Of a stretch of DNA of 64,000 bases, positions 44,345 through 53,783 are shown piece by piece. The translations under genes and the position numbers were made by a program. A model generated the notes under the pieces. The model made no database searches and was not told the DNA's origin. It saw only the letters and a program-made list of their open reading frames with translations. The stretch comes from Cognatishimia sp. 1_MG-2023 (lineage in GTDB: Bacteria > Pseudomonadota > Alphaproteobacteria > Rhodobacterales > Rhodobacteraceae). The number at the start of each line of letters is the position of its first letter. Positions within the stretch are counted from its first letter, which is position 1. The stretch covers positions 310,001-374,000 of the forward strand of contig NZ_JAUORX010000002.1 of assembly GCF_030548175.1 (NCBI RefSeq), written 5' to 3'.

Positions 44345-45613
44345 ATGGATTCTATTGTTGTTAAAGGAAATGGCCCGCTTAACGGTCAAATTCCCATCGC
44401 AGGTGCCAAAAACGCCTGTCTTACGTTAATGCCTGCGACCATCCTCAGCGAAGAACCGCTGACGTTGACCAACGCACCGCGCTTGTCTGACATCAAGACA
44501 ATGACGCAACTGCTCGAGTCGCTGGGTGCAGAGGTTTCAAGCCTGCAAGACGGCAAGGTCATCGCCATGTCCAGCCATAACTTGGACAACCACATCGCAG
44601 ATTACGACATCGTTCGTAAAATGCGGGCGTCCAATTTGGTGCTTGGCCCAATGCTGGCCCGTCTGGGTCACGCAGTTGTTTCGTTGCCGGGTGGTTGCGC
44701 GATTGGTGCGCGCCCAATGGATTTGCACACCTATGGCCTTGAAAAGCTGGGCGCTCAGATCGAATTGAAAGACGGCTATCTACACGCCAAAGCCCCCGGT
44801 GGCCTTAAGGGCGCCGAGATGGAATTGGCCTTTGCCTCCGTAGGTGCGACTGAAAATATCCTAATGGCATCTACACTTGCCAAAGGTACAACCGTTATCA
44901 AAAACGCCGCCCGCGAGCCCGAGATTGTTGATCTTGCGGATTGCCTGCGTGCCATGGGCGCGCAGATCGAAGGCGACGGAACCCCTACAATTGTCGTACA
45001 GGGTGTTGACCGTTTGGGCGGTGCAACCCATGCCGTTGTGACCGACCGTATCGAACTTGGCACCTATATGCTTGCCCCTGCTATTGCCGGTGGCGAGGTT
45101 GAACTGCTTGGCGGTCGTATCGACCTATTGGCGTCCTTCTGTGAAAAATTGGATGCGGCGGGTATCTCGGTTGAAGAAACCGAAAAGGGCCTAAAGGTTG
45201 CGCGCCGCAATGGCCGTGTCAAAGCGGTCGACGTTGTGACTGAACCTTTCCCGGGTTTCCCAACTGACCTGCAGGCGCAGATGATGGCCTTGATGTGTAC
45301 AGCCGAAGGCACTGCCGTTCTCGAAGAGAAAATCTTTGAAAACCGCTTTATGCACGCCCCAGAATTGGGCCGCATGGGTGCAAACATCGAAGTTTCCGGC
45401 GGCACAGCGACGGTTCATGGTGTGGAACGTCTAAAAGGCGCGCCTGTTATGGCAACCGACCTGCGGGCCTCGGTTTCCTTGATCCTTGCTGGTCTTGCGG
45501 CCGAAGGGGAAACTGTTGTGAACCGTGTTTATCACCTTGATCGTGGTTACGAACGTTTGGTCGAAAAACTAAGCAACGTTGGCGCAATCGTAGAGAGGGT
45601 ACCTGGCGTATGA
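44345..45613 (+). CDS. murA: UDP-N-acetylglucosamine 1-carboxyvinyltransferase
   Basis: A 422-residue EPSP-synthase-fold enzyme that adds enolpyruvate to UDP-GlcNAc, the first committed step of peptidoglycan synthesis. The N-terminus [17 protein letters not shown] is standard. The fosfomycin-target Cys is present in [16 protein letters not shown], so the enzyme should be fosfomycin-sensitive in principle. The ATG at 44345 has AAGGAG before it. The DUF2948 gene follows with a 4-bp overlap. Confidence 0.97.
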   Translation: MDSIVVKGNGPLNGQIPIAGAKNACLTLMPATILSEEPLTLTNAPRLSDIKTMTQLLESLGAEVSSLQDGKVIAMSSHNLDNHIADYDIVRKMRASNLVLGPMLARLGHAVVSLPGGCAIGARPMDLHTYGLEKLGAQIELKDGYLHAKAPGGLKGAEMELAFASVGATENILMASTLAKGTTVIKNAAREPEIVDLADCLRAMGAQIEGDGTPTIVVQGVDRLGGATHAVVTDRIELGTYMLAPAIAGGEVELLGGRIDLLASFCEKLDAAGISVEETEKGLKVARRNGRVKAVDVVTEPFPGFPTDLQAQMMALMCTAEGTAVLEEKIFENRFMHAPELGRMGANIEVSGGTATVHGVERLKGAPVMATDLRASVSLILAGLAAEGETVVNRVYHLDRGYERLVEKLSNVGAIVERVPGV

Positions 45614-46089
45614 GCGAAGACGCACGTTTCGAAGACGGTCGCGAGATCCCACTAAACCTCGGCGCAATGGACGCCGAGGATCTTCAGATTTTGTCAGCCT
45701 TGGCACAAGATGCGGTCTTTCCAGCAACTGAAATGACTTGGCGCGCTAAAGAACGTCGCTTTGCCATTTTGTTCAATCGCTTTCGTTGGGAAGACGTAGA
45801 AAACGCCACACGCCGCAAGCGCGATGTCGAACGCGTGCAGTCTTTGTTGGTCATCGAAAACGTGTTGAAGGTGTCTAGCCAAGGCGTTGATCGTTCTGAC
45901 ACGGACACAATCCTGTCTGTGCTATCGGTCGGGTTTGAAGCGGGCGAGGATGGAACCGGCGATGTTATTCTGACCCTAGCAGGCGACGGCGCAATTCGTT
46001 TGTCCGTCGAAGCGTTGGAGTTGACGTTAAAGGACGTTACACGCCCATATTTCGCGCCATCCAACAAAGTACCAGACCACGACGTCTAG
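45610..46089 (+). CDS. DUF2948 family protein
   Basis: A 159-residue protein matching the alphaproteobacterial DUF2948 family ([24 protein letters not shown] at the N-terminus). It is regularly found between murA and hisD in Rhodobacteraceae. The function is unknown. The 4-bp overlap with murA implies co-translation. Confidence 0.85.
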   Translation: MSEDARFEDGREIPLNLGAMDAEDLQILSALAQDAVFPATEMTWRAKERRFAILFNRFRWEDVENATRRKRDVERVQSLLVIENVLKVSSQGVDRSDTDTILSVLSVGFEAGEDGTGDVILTLAGDGAIRLSVEALELTLKDVTRPYFAPSNKVPDHDV

Positions 46090-46136
46090 CCTGATCGAAC
46101 TCGCTGTTGTTTAGCCGAATCCATGCGCATACTTGC

Positions 46137-46166
46137 AAAAAAGCCGAGTCTCTTGAGGCTTGGCTT
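46137..46166 (-). terminator. Terminator-like hairpin read on the minus strand before hisD
   Basis: A 12-pair hairpin (46141-46152 with 46155-46166, two G-U pairs) is followed by a T-run on the minus strand (complement of 46137-46142). On the plus strand it has no U-tract and would form a hairpin in the hisD 5' region. No minus-strand gene is evident that would need it. Confidence 0.45.
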
Positions 46167-46200
46167 GAAGAACGCTAAGAGCAGCGCAAAGGAGAGCCTC

Positions 46201-47505
46201 ATGCCCCAGTTTCTAAACGCTGCCGATGCGAACTTTGAAACTCAGTTTACTGCGCTTTTGGGCGCGAAACGCGAAGACAGCCCGGATGTTGATGCCGTTG
46301 TGGCAGAGATCATCGCAGATGTGCGTGCGCGTGGGGATGCGGCCGTTCTTGAGCTGACGGCAAAGTTTGACCGGCTTGAACTTACCCCAGAAACGCTGCG
46401 ATTTTCTGAAGAAGAAATCGAAAATTACTGCGCGCAGGTGACCGCCGAGGAACGAGCAGCACTTGAGTTGGCAGCGGAACGGATCCGCGCCTATCACGGG
46501 CGCCAAATGCCCGAAGACCAAAGCTGGACAGACGATAGTGGCGCAACACTCGGTTGGCGCTGGACTGCGGTTTCTGCTGCCGGGCTATATGTGCCGGGCG
46601 GTTTGGCGAGCTATCCGTCGTCTGTGTTGATGAACGCGATCCCTGCAAAAGTTGCGGGTGTTGAACGTTTGGCCATCGTTGTACCAACGCCTGACGGTAT
46701 CGCAAACCCATTGGTCTTGCTAGCCGCACGTTTGGCTGGTGTTGATGAAATCTACCGTATCGGTGGCGCGCAGGCGATTGCGGCTTTGGCCTATGGTACG
46801 GAAACGATTGCGCCCGTTGATAAAATCACAGGTCCGGGCAATGCATTTGTTGCAGCTGCAAAGCGTCGGGTATTTGGTAAAGTCGGCATCGATATGATCG
46901 CGGGACCTTCAGAGATTTTGGTGATCGCTGACAAAAATAACAACCCAGATTGGATCGCCTTGGATCTGCTAAGCCAAGCAGAACACGATGAAAGTGCGCA
47001 ATCTATCCTAATAACGAACGACGCCCAATTCGGTCGCGATGTGGCAGATGCTGTGAACAAGCGCCTAGAAACCCTAGAGCGCCGTGCCATTGCAGGCGCA
47101 AGCTGGCGTGATTTTGGCGCGGTGATCACGGTTGCCGATTTGGACAAAGCAGCAGCGCTTTCAAATCGAATTGCACCTGAGCACCTAGAATTATGTGTCG
47201 GCGATCCCGATGCGCTTTCAGAAAAAATCACTCACGCAGGCGCGATTTTCTTGGGACAGTTCACTCCAGAAGCGATTGGGGATTATGTTGGGGGCCCGAA
47301 CCACGTGCTACCGACAGCGCGGTCTGCACGATTTAGCTCGGGCCTTTCCGTTATGGATTTCGTTAAGCGCACCACACTGTCAAAAATGACGCTGGAGAGC
47401 CTAAAGACCATCGGACCAGCTGCCGCTGCTCTGGCAAAAAGCGAGAGCTTAGAGGCGCATGGCCTATCTGTTCTTGCACGGTTAGACGCGCTTAACGAAA
47501 AGTAG
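46201..47505 (+). CDS. hisD: Histidinol dehydrogenase
   Basis: A 434-residue Zn-dependent, NAD+-dependent four-electron dehydrogenase that makes histidine from histidinol. It shows the family motifs YVPGGLASYPSSVLMNAIPA and QAEHDE. The catalytic Glu-His pair is in IAPEHLEL. The ATG at 46201 is preferred (AAAGGAG upstream) over the frame start at 46123. It is isolated from other his genes, as is usual in this group. Confidence 0.96.
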   Translation: MPQFLNAADANFETQFTALLGAKREDSPDVDAVVAEIIADVRARGDAAVLELTAKFDRLELTPETLRFSEEEIENYCAQVTAEERAALELAAERIRAYHGRQMPEDQSWTDDSGATLGWRWTAVSAAGLYVPGGLASYPSSVLMNAIPAKVAGVERLAIVVPTPDGIANPLVLLAARLAGVDEIYRIGGAQAIAALAYGTETIAPVDKITGPGNAFVAAAKRRVFGKVGIDMIAGPSEILVIADKNNNPDWIALDLLSQAEHDESAQSILITNDAQFGRDVADAVNKRLETLERRAIAGASWRDFGAVITVADLDKAAALSNRIAPEHLELCVGDPDALSEKITHAGAIFLGQFTPEAIGDYVGGPNHVLPTARSARFSSGLSVMDFVKRTTLSKMTLESLKTIGPAAAALAKSESLEAHGLSVLARLDALNEK

Positions 47506-47686
47506 ATATTTTTTGCCAACCTCGGACGGGCCCTCCCTAACGAGACCAATACTCCGGTCAGGTAGCCTTTGCTGGCACGGTCATCGGCGTCTCCGCCTGT
47601 TCCGCAAGACCTTTATGGCGGCTAATTCCTAACGGAACCTTACCAACGGGCCGTTCTAATCCCGATTTATCGAAGATGGTTAGCAA

Positions 47687-48445
47687 TTAGTAATGCGCCG
47701 TATAGCCACCATCAACGGCAATGACCTGCCCAGTCACGTATGAAGCCGCGGGAGAGGCCAAAAAGAGGGCCGCGGGTGCGAGTTCTTTGGGGTCTCCCCA
47801 GCGGCCGATGGACGTAGCGGCCTTTAGTTTCTCGGCGATTTTGGGGTCTTTTGCGCTTTGCGCATTCGCCGCAGTTTTGAAATACCCCGGAGCGATTGAA
47901 TTCACTGTAATGCCATTCCCACCAAGCTCTGCCGCCAATGCACGTGTCATTCCGTTGATACCAGCCTTAGCGGTCGTATAGGCTGCGTCGCCTGATTGCG
48001 CGATGATCCCGGCAATCGATGAAATGTTTATGATACGGCCATAAGTTCGGTCAGACATCGATTTGGCTGCGGCTTGAGACAACATAAATGGCGCAATCAA
48101 GTCGACTTCTATGAGGCGTGCTACATCGGCTTGTTCGAACTCTTGAAGGTTTCGCCGGTCTCGCATGCCGACGTTATTCACTAAGATATCGATCCCTCCA
48201 GCATCTTCGATTTTTGAAAGGCAGGCCAATGCTGCCTTGGTATCGCTGACATCAAATGGAGCGGGGCGCGCCAGTGGTCCCAACATGGTTATAGCTTTGT
48301 TAACGGCATCCGCGTCGCGTCCGTTTACCCAAACCTCAGCGCCTGCTTCGGTAAAAAGCTTTGCAATCTCAAAGCCAAGGCCTGTGCTGCTACCAGTGAT
48401 CAACGCGCGCTGACCAGAAAGCGAAAATATCCCGTAATCTGCCAT
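47687..48445 (-). CDS. SDR family NAD(P)-dependent oxidoreductase
   Basis: A 252-residue classical short-chain dehydrogenase. The cofactor motif TGSSTGLGFEIA is at residues 17-28, NNVG is present, and the catalytic Ser and YxxxK are in NISSIAGI and AAYTTAKAG. It resembles gluconate 5-dehydrogenase and 3-oxoacyl reductases, so the substrate is open. It converges with hisD and diverges from UPF0262. Confidence 0.88.
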   Translation of the reverse strand: MADYGIFSLSGQRALITGSSTGLGFEIAKLFTEAGAEVWVNGRDADAVNKAITMLGPLARPAPFDVSDTKAALACLSKIEDAGGIDILVNNVGMRDRRNLQEFEQADVARLIEVDLIAPFMLSQAAAKSMSDRTYGRIINISSIAGIIAQSGDAAYTTAKAGINGMTRALAAELGGNGITVNSIAPGYFKTAANAQSAKDPKIAEKLKAATSIGRWGDPKELAPAALFLASPAASYVTGQVIAVDGGYTAHY

Positions 48446-48584
48446 AGATCCTCCTGATGCGTTTGTCGGTTATTTACGTTGCGTTGCCAACATGTCTGTT
48501 TTCGGACTGATTACATGTTGCCGCATTGCTCCGTCTTTCACGTTCGGTTACGTCTTTTATATTAAGTGAGGTAAGGGACTTCCC

Positions 48585-49064
48585 ATGAGCCGCATCAGCC
48601 GTATCGAAATTGACGATAGCAATTTGCCGCCGCCGACTCCTGAAATTGAGCAGGAACGTCGGGTCGCTATGTTTGATCTGATCGAGGAAAACACGTTTGC
48701 TTTGCCCAAACGTGATGATCGCGATGTGCCCGAAGGACCTTATCAGCTAGAGCTTGCCATACGTGATAAGCGGCTCGTGTTCGATTTGGCGACTGATGCT
48801 GGCACCAAAGCCGCAGAGTTTCATTTGTCGTTGTCGCCGTTTCGGCAGGTGGTGAAAGACTATTGGCAAATTTGCGAAAGCTACTTTGATGCTGTGAAGA
48901 ATATGCCACCAAGCCAGATCGAAACGATCGATATGGCGCGCCGTGGTATTCACAACGAGGGCGCGCGCATTCTGGCAGAACGGTTGGAAAGCAAAGCAAA
49001 TGTCGATCATGATACAGCTCGGCGTTTGTTTACCCTAATTTGTGTGCTGCATTTCGGAGGGTAA
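48585..49064 (+). CDS. UPF0262 family protein
   Basis: A 159-residue protein of the UPF0262 family, recognisable by ISRIEIDDSNLPPPTPEIEQ at the N-terminus and IDMARRGIHNEGARIL. No function is known. It starts a unit with the phosphatase-like gene only 3 bp downstream. Both genes precede infA in many Rhodobacteraceae. Confidence 0.88.
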   Translation: MSRISRIEIDDSNLPPPTPEIEQERRVAMFDLIEENTFALPKRDDRDVPEGPYQLELAIRDKRLVFDLATDAGTKAAEFHLSLSPFRQVVKDYWQICESYFDAVKNMPPSQIETIDMARRGIHNEGARILAERLESKANVDHDTARRLFTLICVLHFGG

Positions 49065-49067
49065 CAC

Positions 49068-49520
49068 ATGGCATTAGACCTTCCGCAATCGGTCCTGTTT
49101 TGTTGTGATCATAATGCCGTGCGTTCGCCGATGGCCGAAGGCATCATGAAGCAGTTTTATGGCACGGATACCTATGTTCAATCTGCTGGCCTAAAGAATG
49201 ACTTAGAGATTGATGGTTTTGCGATAGCCGTTTGTAGTGAAAATGGTGTGGAGTTGTCCCGTCATCGTTCCCGTTCCTTTGAGGAGATGGAGCAATGGGG
49301 TGATCAGCTGTCGAGCTTTGATTTGATCGTTGCCTTAACGCCCGCGAGTTATGCCAAGGCGCAAGAGTTGACCAAATGCTATCATTTGGAATTACAGTTC
49401 TGGCCAATTTCTGACCCGACCGCGCAGGGCGAAACGCGGGATGCCAAATTGGCGGCCTATCGGATTTCGCGTGATGAAATTATTGCAAAGCTGCATGAGC
49501 GCTGGGGTGAACCGCGCTAA
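49068..49520 (+). CDS. Low-molecular-weight phosphotyrosine phosphatase-like protein
   Basis: A 150-residue protein of the LMW-PTP/arsenate reductase fold. The phosphate-binding loop is present as CX5R in CDHNAVRSPMAEG (residues 13-25). The second conserved region is the DP of ISDPTAQGE, the general-acid position. The loop differs from the usual CxGNxCRSPMAE, so the substrate may be unusual. GGAGGG precedes the ATG. Confidence 0.85.
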   Translation: MALDLPQSVLFCCDHNAVRSPMAEGIMKQFYGTDTYVQSAGLKNDLEIDGFAIAVCSENGVELSRHRSRSFEEMEQWGDQLSSFDLIVALTPASYAKAQELTKCYHLELQFWPISDPTAQGETRDAKLAAYRISRDEIIAKLHERWGEPR

Positions 49521-49580
49521 CACTTTGTTTGCAGTCTGCATGACAGGGTAGCCCATCCGATACTGCGGAAGGATGGGCCC

Positions 49581-51320
49581 ATGACCGCCATAGATTTGTG
49601 TTTGTCTTCAAAAGACCCGGTTTTATCGCCGTTTTTTGCTCTGTTAAAACAGGGCCGGTATGCGGCGTTGCGGAAACGGGCCTCTCGCCAGTTAAAGAAA
49701 TATCCAACAAATGCGCGGTTATATGGGTTTCTCGGGGCCGCTTGCGCCGGTTTGTCCGATTTGGACGCTGGAATTGGCTACTATCAGCGTGCTCTTCAGC
49801 TGGATGGCTCTGACGCGAGTTTACATCAAGATTTAGGTAAGTTGTTTTATGCGCGCGCGGATTACCCGCGGGCAGTCACCTGTTTCATCAACGCTAAGAA
49901 GCACGGCGCAGAAGGCCCTGAACTGGCCTTTCATTTAGGTATATCTTTGATGCGCCTAAACCGATTGCGTGAGGCTTTGAGCCAATTGGCCATGGCCTTA
50001 TCGGCTGAGCCAGAAAATGCGGAATACGCGGCGAGGTTGGCCGAGGCGTTTGAGCAGGGTGGGTATTATGACGAGGCGCGCAAGTGCTTCGAGATCGCTT
50101 GTTCATTAGCGGCTGAAAACTTTAAGTATCAAGTCGCTTTGGCGCGATGCTGTTATGCGGGTGGGGATGCTGATCGTGCTTTGTCGCTGTGTGATCAGGC
50201 ACTGGCGTCTGGTTCAAAATCGGCTGAGATTCATACAATACGTGCTGCCGCTTTGGCTGCATTGGGGCGCTTGGATGAGGCAAGTCAGGCAAGCCGGAAT
50301 GCACTGTCGGATAAGCAGGCGGCTGCAAGTCACTATTACAACTTTGCGGTGCGGCACGACATGGCAACCGAACCAGATATTGTGGGCCGAGTCATGGAGT
50401 TGATGCATGAGGCTGATGGCCCATCAGAACGGCGTGCGCTTCACTTTGCAATGGCTAAAGTTCGCGAAGACTTGGACGAGGTTGATCAAGCCTATGAGCA
50501 TCTTGTTCAGGGAAATGCGCTGCGAAAAGCGGAACTGAAATACGATATTGCGCACGACTTGCAATTGTTTGCGTCATTAAAGCAAACGTTTCGAGGGGCG
50601 GCGCATAAACAATGCGCCTTTGGCGCTGAAATAACCCCTGTGTTCATTGTCGGCATGCCTCGGTCCGGCACCACTTTGGCAGAGGCCATTTTGGCCCGAC
50701 ACACCGAGGTTACAGCCTGCGGTGAGTTGAATGCGCTTTTGCAAAGTTTGGTTGTCGCTGTCCCGGATCAAGGGATTCCGACAGATGCAGAGGGCGCGCT
50801 TCTTGCAAAAACGTACATAGATCATTTGCCGCCGCATGCTCGGAATTCAAAGTTTGTGACGGATAAGATGCCCGAAAATTTCAAAATGATCGGGCATATC
50901 CTGATGTCGATGCCAAATGCAAAAATTGTACATATGTGCCGTGATCCTAAAGCGGTATGTTGGTCGAATTTCAAAACTTCCTTTAGTTCTAAAGGGAACG
51001 GTTTTTGCTATGATCAAGAGGACCTAGTGACCTACTACAAAGGCCATTCAGACTTGATGGCGTTTTGGCATCATCAGTTTCCAAACAAGATTTTTGATTT
51101 GAATTACGAGGCTTTGGTCGAAAACCCAGAGCCTGAAATTCGGAAATTGACGGATTATGTGGGGCTGAGTTGGGAAGAGGCATGTTTAACCCCGCAAAAG
51201 GGGCAGCAGATGGTGACGACGGCTTCGCAAGTCCAAGTGCGGCGTGCGATATACAAGGGTAGCTCGGAAGCTTGGCGCCGATACGAGGCGCAAGCAGGGC
51301 ATTGGTTGGCAAAACTGTAG
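49581..51320 (+). CDS. Tetratricopeptide-repeat sulfotransferase family protein
   Basis: A 579-residue protein. The N-terminal half (about 1-270) is a run of TPR-like helical pairs (for example GFLGAACAGLSDLDAGIGYY). The C-terminal half is a PAPS-dependent sulfotransferase domain with the 5'-phosphosulfate loop IVGMPRSGTTLAEAIL (about residues 355-370) and the 3'-phosphate region KIVHMCRDPKAVCWS. Such fusions are common in roseobacters; acceptors are mostly unknown. Confidence 0.88.
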   Translation: MTAIDLCLSSKDPVLSPFFALLKQGRYAALRKRASRQLKKYPTNARLYGFLGAACAGLSDLDAGIGYYQRALQLDGSDASLHQDLGKLFYARADYPRAVTCFINAKKHGAEGPELAFHLGISLMRLNRLREALSQLAMALSAEPENAEYAARLAEAFEQGGYYDEARKCFEIACSLAAENFKYQVALARCCYAGGDADRALSLCDQALASGSKSAEIHTIRAAALAALGRLDEASQASRNALSDKQAAASHYYNFAVRHDMATEPDIVGRVMELMHEADGPSERRALHFAMAKVREDLDEVDQAYEHLVQGNALRKAELKYDIAHDLQLFASLKQTFRGAAHKQCAFGAEITPVFIVGMPRSGTTLAEAILARHTEVTACGELNALLQSLVVAVPDQGIPTDAEGALLAKTYIDHLPPHARNSKFVTDKMPENFKMIGHILMSMPNAKIVHMCRDPKAVCWSNFKTSFSSKGNGFCYDQEDLVTYYKGHSDLMAFWHHQFPNKIFDLNYEALVENPEPEIRKLTDYVGLSWEEACLTPQKGQQMVTTASQVQVRRAIYKGSSEAWRRYEAQAGHWLAKL

Positions 51321-51511
51321 ATCAGGGGCGCACTCTGAAACTGTCATGTTGCTAAAAGGTGGCATAGCGTTTATCGAGCGCGTTGCAAGCAAGGCTATTT
51401 GCCCTGAAAGCACCCGAAATGGATCGCTTTCTGTCAGTGCAGCGATTTGCCCCGCCTTTTAATAGGTCACAAATCGCGTATCAGACGAGAATACACCTTG
51501 TAAAACAGAGG

Positions 51512-51549
51512 AATTGCCCCCATTTAAGGGGCCGCCCGTAAACCTCGGG
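51512..51549 (+). promoter_or_regulatory. Hairpins in the infA 5' region
   Basis: GCCCC-CATTTAA-GGGGC (51516-51532) and CCCG-TAAACCT-CGGG (51535-51549) lie 20-50 nt before the infA ATG. They could shape translation initiation. The rest of the 250 bp from the sulfotransferase stop shows no ORF. Confidence 0.35.
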
Positions 51550-51570
51550 TAGCTACGTAAAGGAGAGACC

Positions 51571-51789
51571 ATGGCCAAGGAAGAACTGCTCGAATTTCCC
51601 GGTGTCGTCAAGGAACTCCTGCCAAATGCGACGTTTCGGGTCGAGCTGGAAAACGGCCATGAGATCATCGCACATACGGCAGGTAAGATGCGCAAAAACC
51701 GCATCCGCGTTCTAGCTGGTGACAAGGTGCAAGTCGAAATGACACCTTATGATCTGACTAAAGGTCGGATCAACTATCGCTTTAAATAA
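51571..51789 (+). CDS. infA: Translation initiation factor IF-1
   Basis: A 72-residue OB-fold protein of standard length that occupies the ribosomal A site during initiation. The canonical N-terminus ([19 protein letters not shown]) and C-terminus ([13 protein letters not shown]) are intact. AAAGGAGAG precedes the ATG. The maf, rne/rng and yacG genes follow in a conserved unit. Confidence 0.97.
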   Translation: MAKEELLEFPGVVKELLPNATFRVELENGHEIIAHTAGKMRKNRIRVLAGDKVQVEMTPYDLTKGRINYRFK

Positions 51790-51825
51790 GCGCTTTGCGG
51801 CGCGGCTTCCAACAGGTCCGGTGAT

Positions 51826-52404
51826 ATGAAGTTAATCCTCGGCTCTGGCAGCCCGCGCCGTCGTGAATTGCTCGCTCAAATTGGGGTCGTGGCGGATGAT
51901 ATTCGCCCCCCTGATATTGACGAGACGCCTCTTGAGGGCGAACTCCCGCGCCCATATTGTGCCCGGATTACCCGTGAAAAAGTACAAGCGGTTCAAGCGG
52001 ATAGCGATGATATCGTCCTGTCGGCTGACACAACTGTTGCTCTGGGGCGCCGTATCATGGGCAAGCCCGAAAGTGCTGCCCAAGCTGCTGAATTCCTAAT
52101 CGCGCTTGGTGGCCGTCGACATAAAATCATTACCTCTGTCGCCATTCGGCGGGGGGAACAGATTTGGCAGCGGGATGTTGTCAGCCAAGCACAAATGAAG
52201 CGCCTGTCGGACGACGAACTGAATTTTTATCTCGCAAGCAATGATTGGCAGGGCAAAGCCGGTGGCTATGCCATCCAAGGCCCAGCGGGCGCGTTTATCC
52301 CATGGATCAGCGGCTCGTTTACCGGAATCGTTGGCTTGCCCCTTGCTGAAACCGCCGCCTTATTGGCCGCTGCGGGTTATCCGCTTTATAAGGACATCCC
52401 ATGA
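51826..52404 (+). CDS. maf: Maf family nucleoside triphosphate pyrophosphatase
   Basis: A 192-residue enzyme hydrolysing non-canonical or surplus NTPs to NMPs. The Maf opening [18 protein letters not shown] (residues 3-20) and the catalytic Asp region SADTTVALG are present. The 3' end overlaps the RNase gene by 4 bp. The dTTP/UTP versus m7GTP subtype was not resolved. Confidence 0.93.
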   Translation: MKLILGSGSPRRRELLAQIGVVADDIRPPDIDETPLEGELPRPYCARITREKVQAVQADSDDIVLSADTTVALGRRIMGKPESAAQAAEFLIALGGRRHKIITSVAIRRGEQIWQRDVVSQAQMKRLSDDELNFYLASNDWQGKAGGYAIQGPAGAFIPWISGSFTGIVGLPLAETAALLAAAGYPLYKDIP

Positions 52405-53423
52405 AGGGTCGCCAAATCATTCTCGATCAATTGAACAACCGCGAAGCCGCGGCTTTGATGGTCGATGGAAAGCTGTCGGATTTCTTGATCGAAGGCGATG
52501 CGCCGCGACCCGGAACAATTTATCGCGCCATCGCTGATCGCCCGATGAAGGGGCAGGGCGGTATGTTCTTGTCCACACCTGATGGGAACGTGTTCTTGCG
52601 CCAAGTCAAAGGCTTAGCACCCGGGCAGGCGCTTTTGGTGCAAGTCACCGGATACGCGGAAGAGGGCAAAGCGATCCCGGTGACGCAAAAGGTCTTGTTC
52701 AAAAGCCGCTTTGCAATTGTGACGCCAGATGCACCCGGACTAAACGTCAGCCGCAGCATTCGCGATGATGATCTACGGGACGAGCTTAAGGGCATCGCGC
52801 ATGACGTCATGGGCGATAGCAACATGGGGCTGATTCTGCGCTCTAGCTGTGCCAATGCCGACGCTGACGAGATTGCCGAAGATATAGCTGCTATGCTGGA
52901 TTTGGCAGAGGCCGTTTTGGCCGATGCCGAAGGTCCCGCAGAGAAACTGACAGATGGCGATGGGCCGCATCTTTTGGCGTGGCGTGAATGGGTTGAACCC
53001 GCCGGAGTGGTTACTGAAGACAAGGCGTTTGAATTCAATGGTGTTCTGGATGCCTTGGATGAGCTTGACGTTGCCAAAGTACGCCTACCTGGCGGCGCAT
53101 ATATGTTCGTTGAGCAGACGCGTGCCCTGATTGCAGTCGATGTGAACACAGGTAACGACACGTCGCCAGCTGCTGGCCTACAGGCCAACATTGCAGCAGC
53201 AAAAGACCTGCCTCGGCAGTGCCGAATTCGCGGCTATGGCGGGCAAATCACAATCGACGTTGCACCCATGCCTAAGAAAGATCGCCGTACCTTTGAAACG
53301 GCTCTACGGGGCGCTCTGAAGGCAGATGGGATCGAAACCGTCATGGCGGGTTGGACGCCGCTTGGTCATTTTGAATTACAACGAAAGCGGGATCGGTTGG
53401 TGACAGCTGAATTGCTGAAATGA
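52401..53423 (+). CDS. Short RNase E/G-family ribonuclease
   Basis: A 340-residue protein related to RNase E/G but well below the roughly 490 residues of RNase G. The S1-like N-terminal part and DNase I-like catalytic core are present. The two Mg-binding Asp residues are recognisable in AVDVNTGND and TIDVAPM. The protein stops right after the core, so the Zn-link and small dimerisation domains are missing. It is flanked by 4-bp overlaps with maf and yacG, which argues against truncation by sequencing error. Confidence 0.85.
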   Translation: MKGRQIILDQLNNREAAALMVDGKLSDFLIEGDAPRPGTIYRAIADRPMKGQGGMFLSTPDGNVFLRQVKGLAPGQALLVQVTGYAEEGKAIPVTQKVLFKSRFAIVTPDAPGLNVSRSIRDDDLRDELKGIAHDVMGDSNMGLILRSSCANADADEIAEDIAAMLDLAEAVLADAEGPAEKLTDGDGPHLLAWREWVEPAGVVTEDKAFEFNGVLDALDELDVAKVRLPGGAYMFVEQTRALIAVDVNTGNDTSPAAGLQANIAAAKDLPRQCRIRGYGGQITIDVAPMPKKDRRTFETALRGALKADGIETVMAGWTPLGHFELQRKRDRLVTAELLK

Positions 53424-53602
53424 GCTGCCCAATTTGTAAAAAAGAGACTGTTACGAAGTATCGTCCATTCTGCTCAAAACGCTGTGCTGACATCGACTTA
53501 GGCAAGTGGCTGAACGAAGATTACAGCCTCGAAGCCCCAGAAGAAGACGTGCCAGAAGCGGCGTTTTTCGCTGGGCAGAAAAAAGACGAACCTCTGCACT
53601 GA
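53420..53602 (+). CDS. yacG: DNA gyrase inhibitor YacG, zinc-binding
   Basis: A 60-residue protein with the four-Cys zinc site CPIC at residues 3-6 and CSKRC at about 18-22, followed by DLGKWLNEDYSLE. In E. coli YacG binds GyrB and blocks DNA binding. It overlaps the RNase gene by 4 bp and is the last gene before the island. Confidence 0.92.
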   Translation: MSCPICKKETVTKYRPFCSKRCADIDLGKWLNEDYSLEAPEEDVPEAAFFAGQKKDEPLH

Positions 53603-53681
53603 TTTTTTTGATTTTGGCTCTGGACACCACCTTAAGTGTGACATAGAACGCCCAAACCCGAGTGATTAATCACTCTCCGGT

Positions 53682-53756
53682 GCCCGGGTAGCTCAGGGGT
53701 AGAGCAGTGGATTGAAAATCCTCGTGTCGGTGGTTCGATTCCGCCCCTGGGCACCA
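53682..53756 (+). tRNA. tRNA-Phe (anticodon GAA)
   Basis: A 75-nt cloverleaf with encoded CCA. The acceptor GCCCGGG pairs with CCTGGGC. The anticodon loop is TTGAAAA and the T arm is GGTGG-TTCGATT-CCGCC. The anticodon stem GTGGA/TCCTC contains one T-T mismatch. The 3' end lies 27 bp from a convergent integrase gene, so it is the likely attachment site. Confidence 0.95.
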
Positions 53757-53783
53757 TTTAACTCTCTGATAAATATGGAAATT

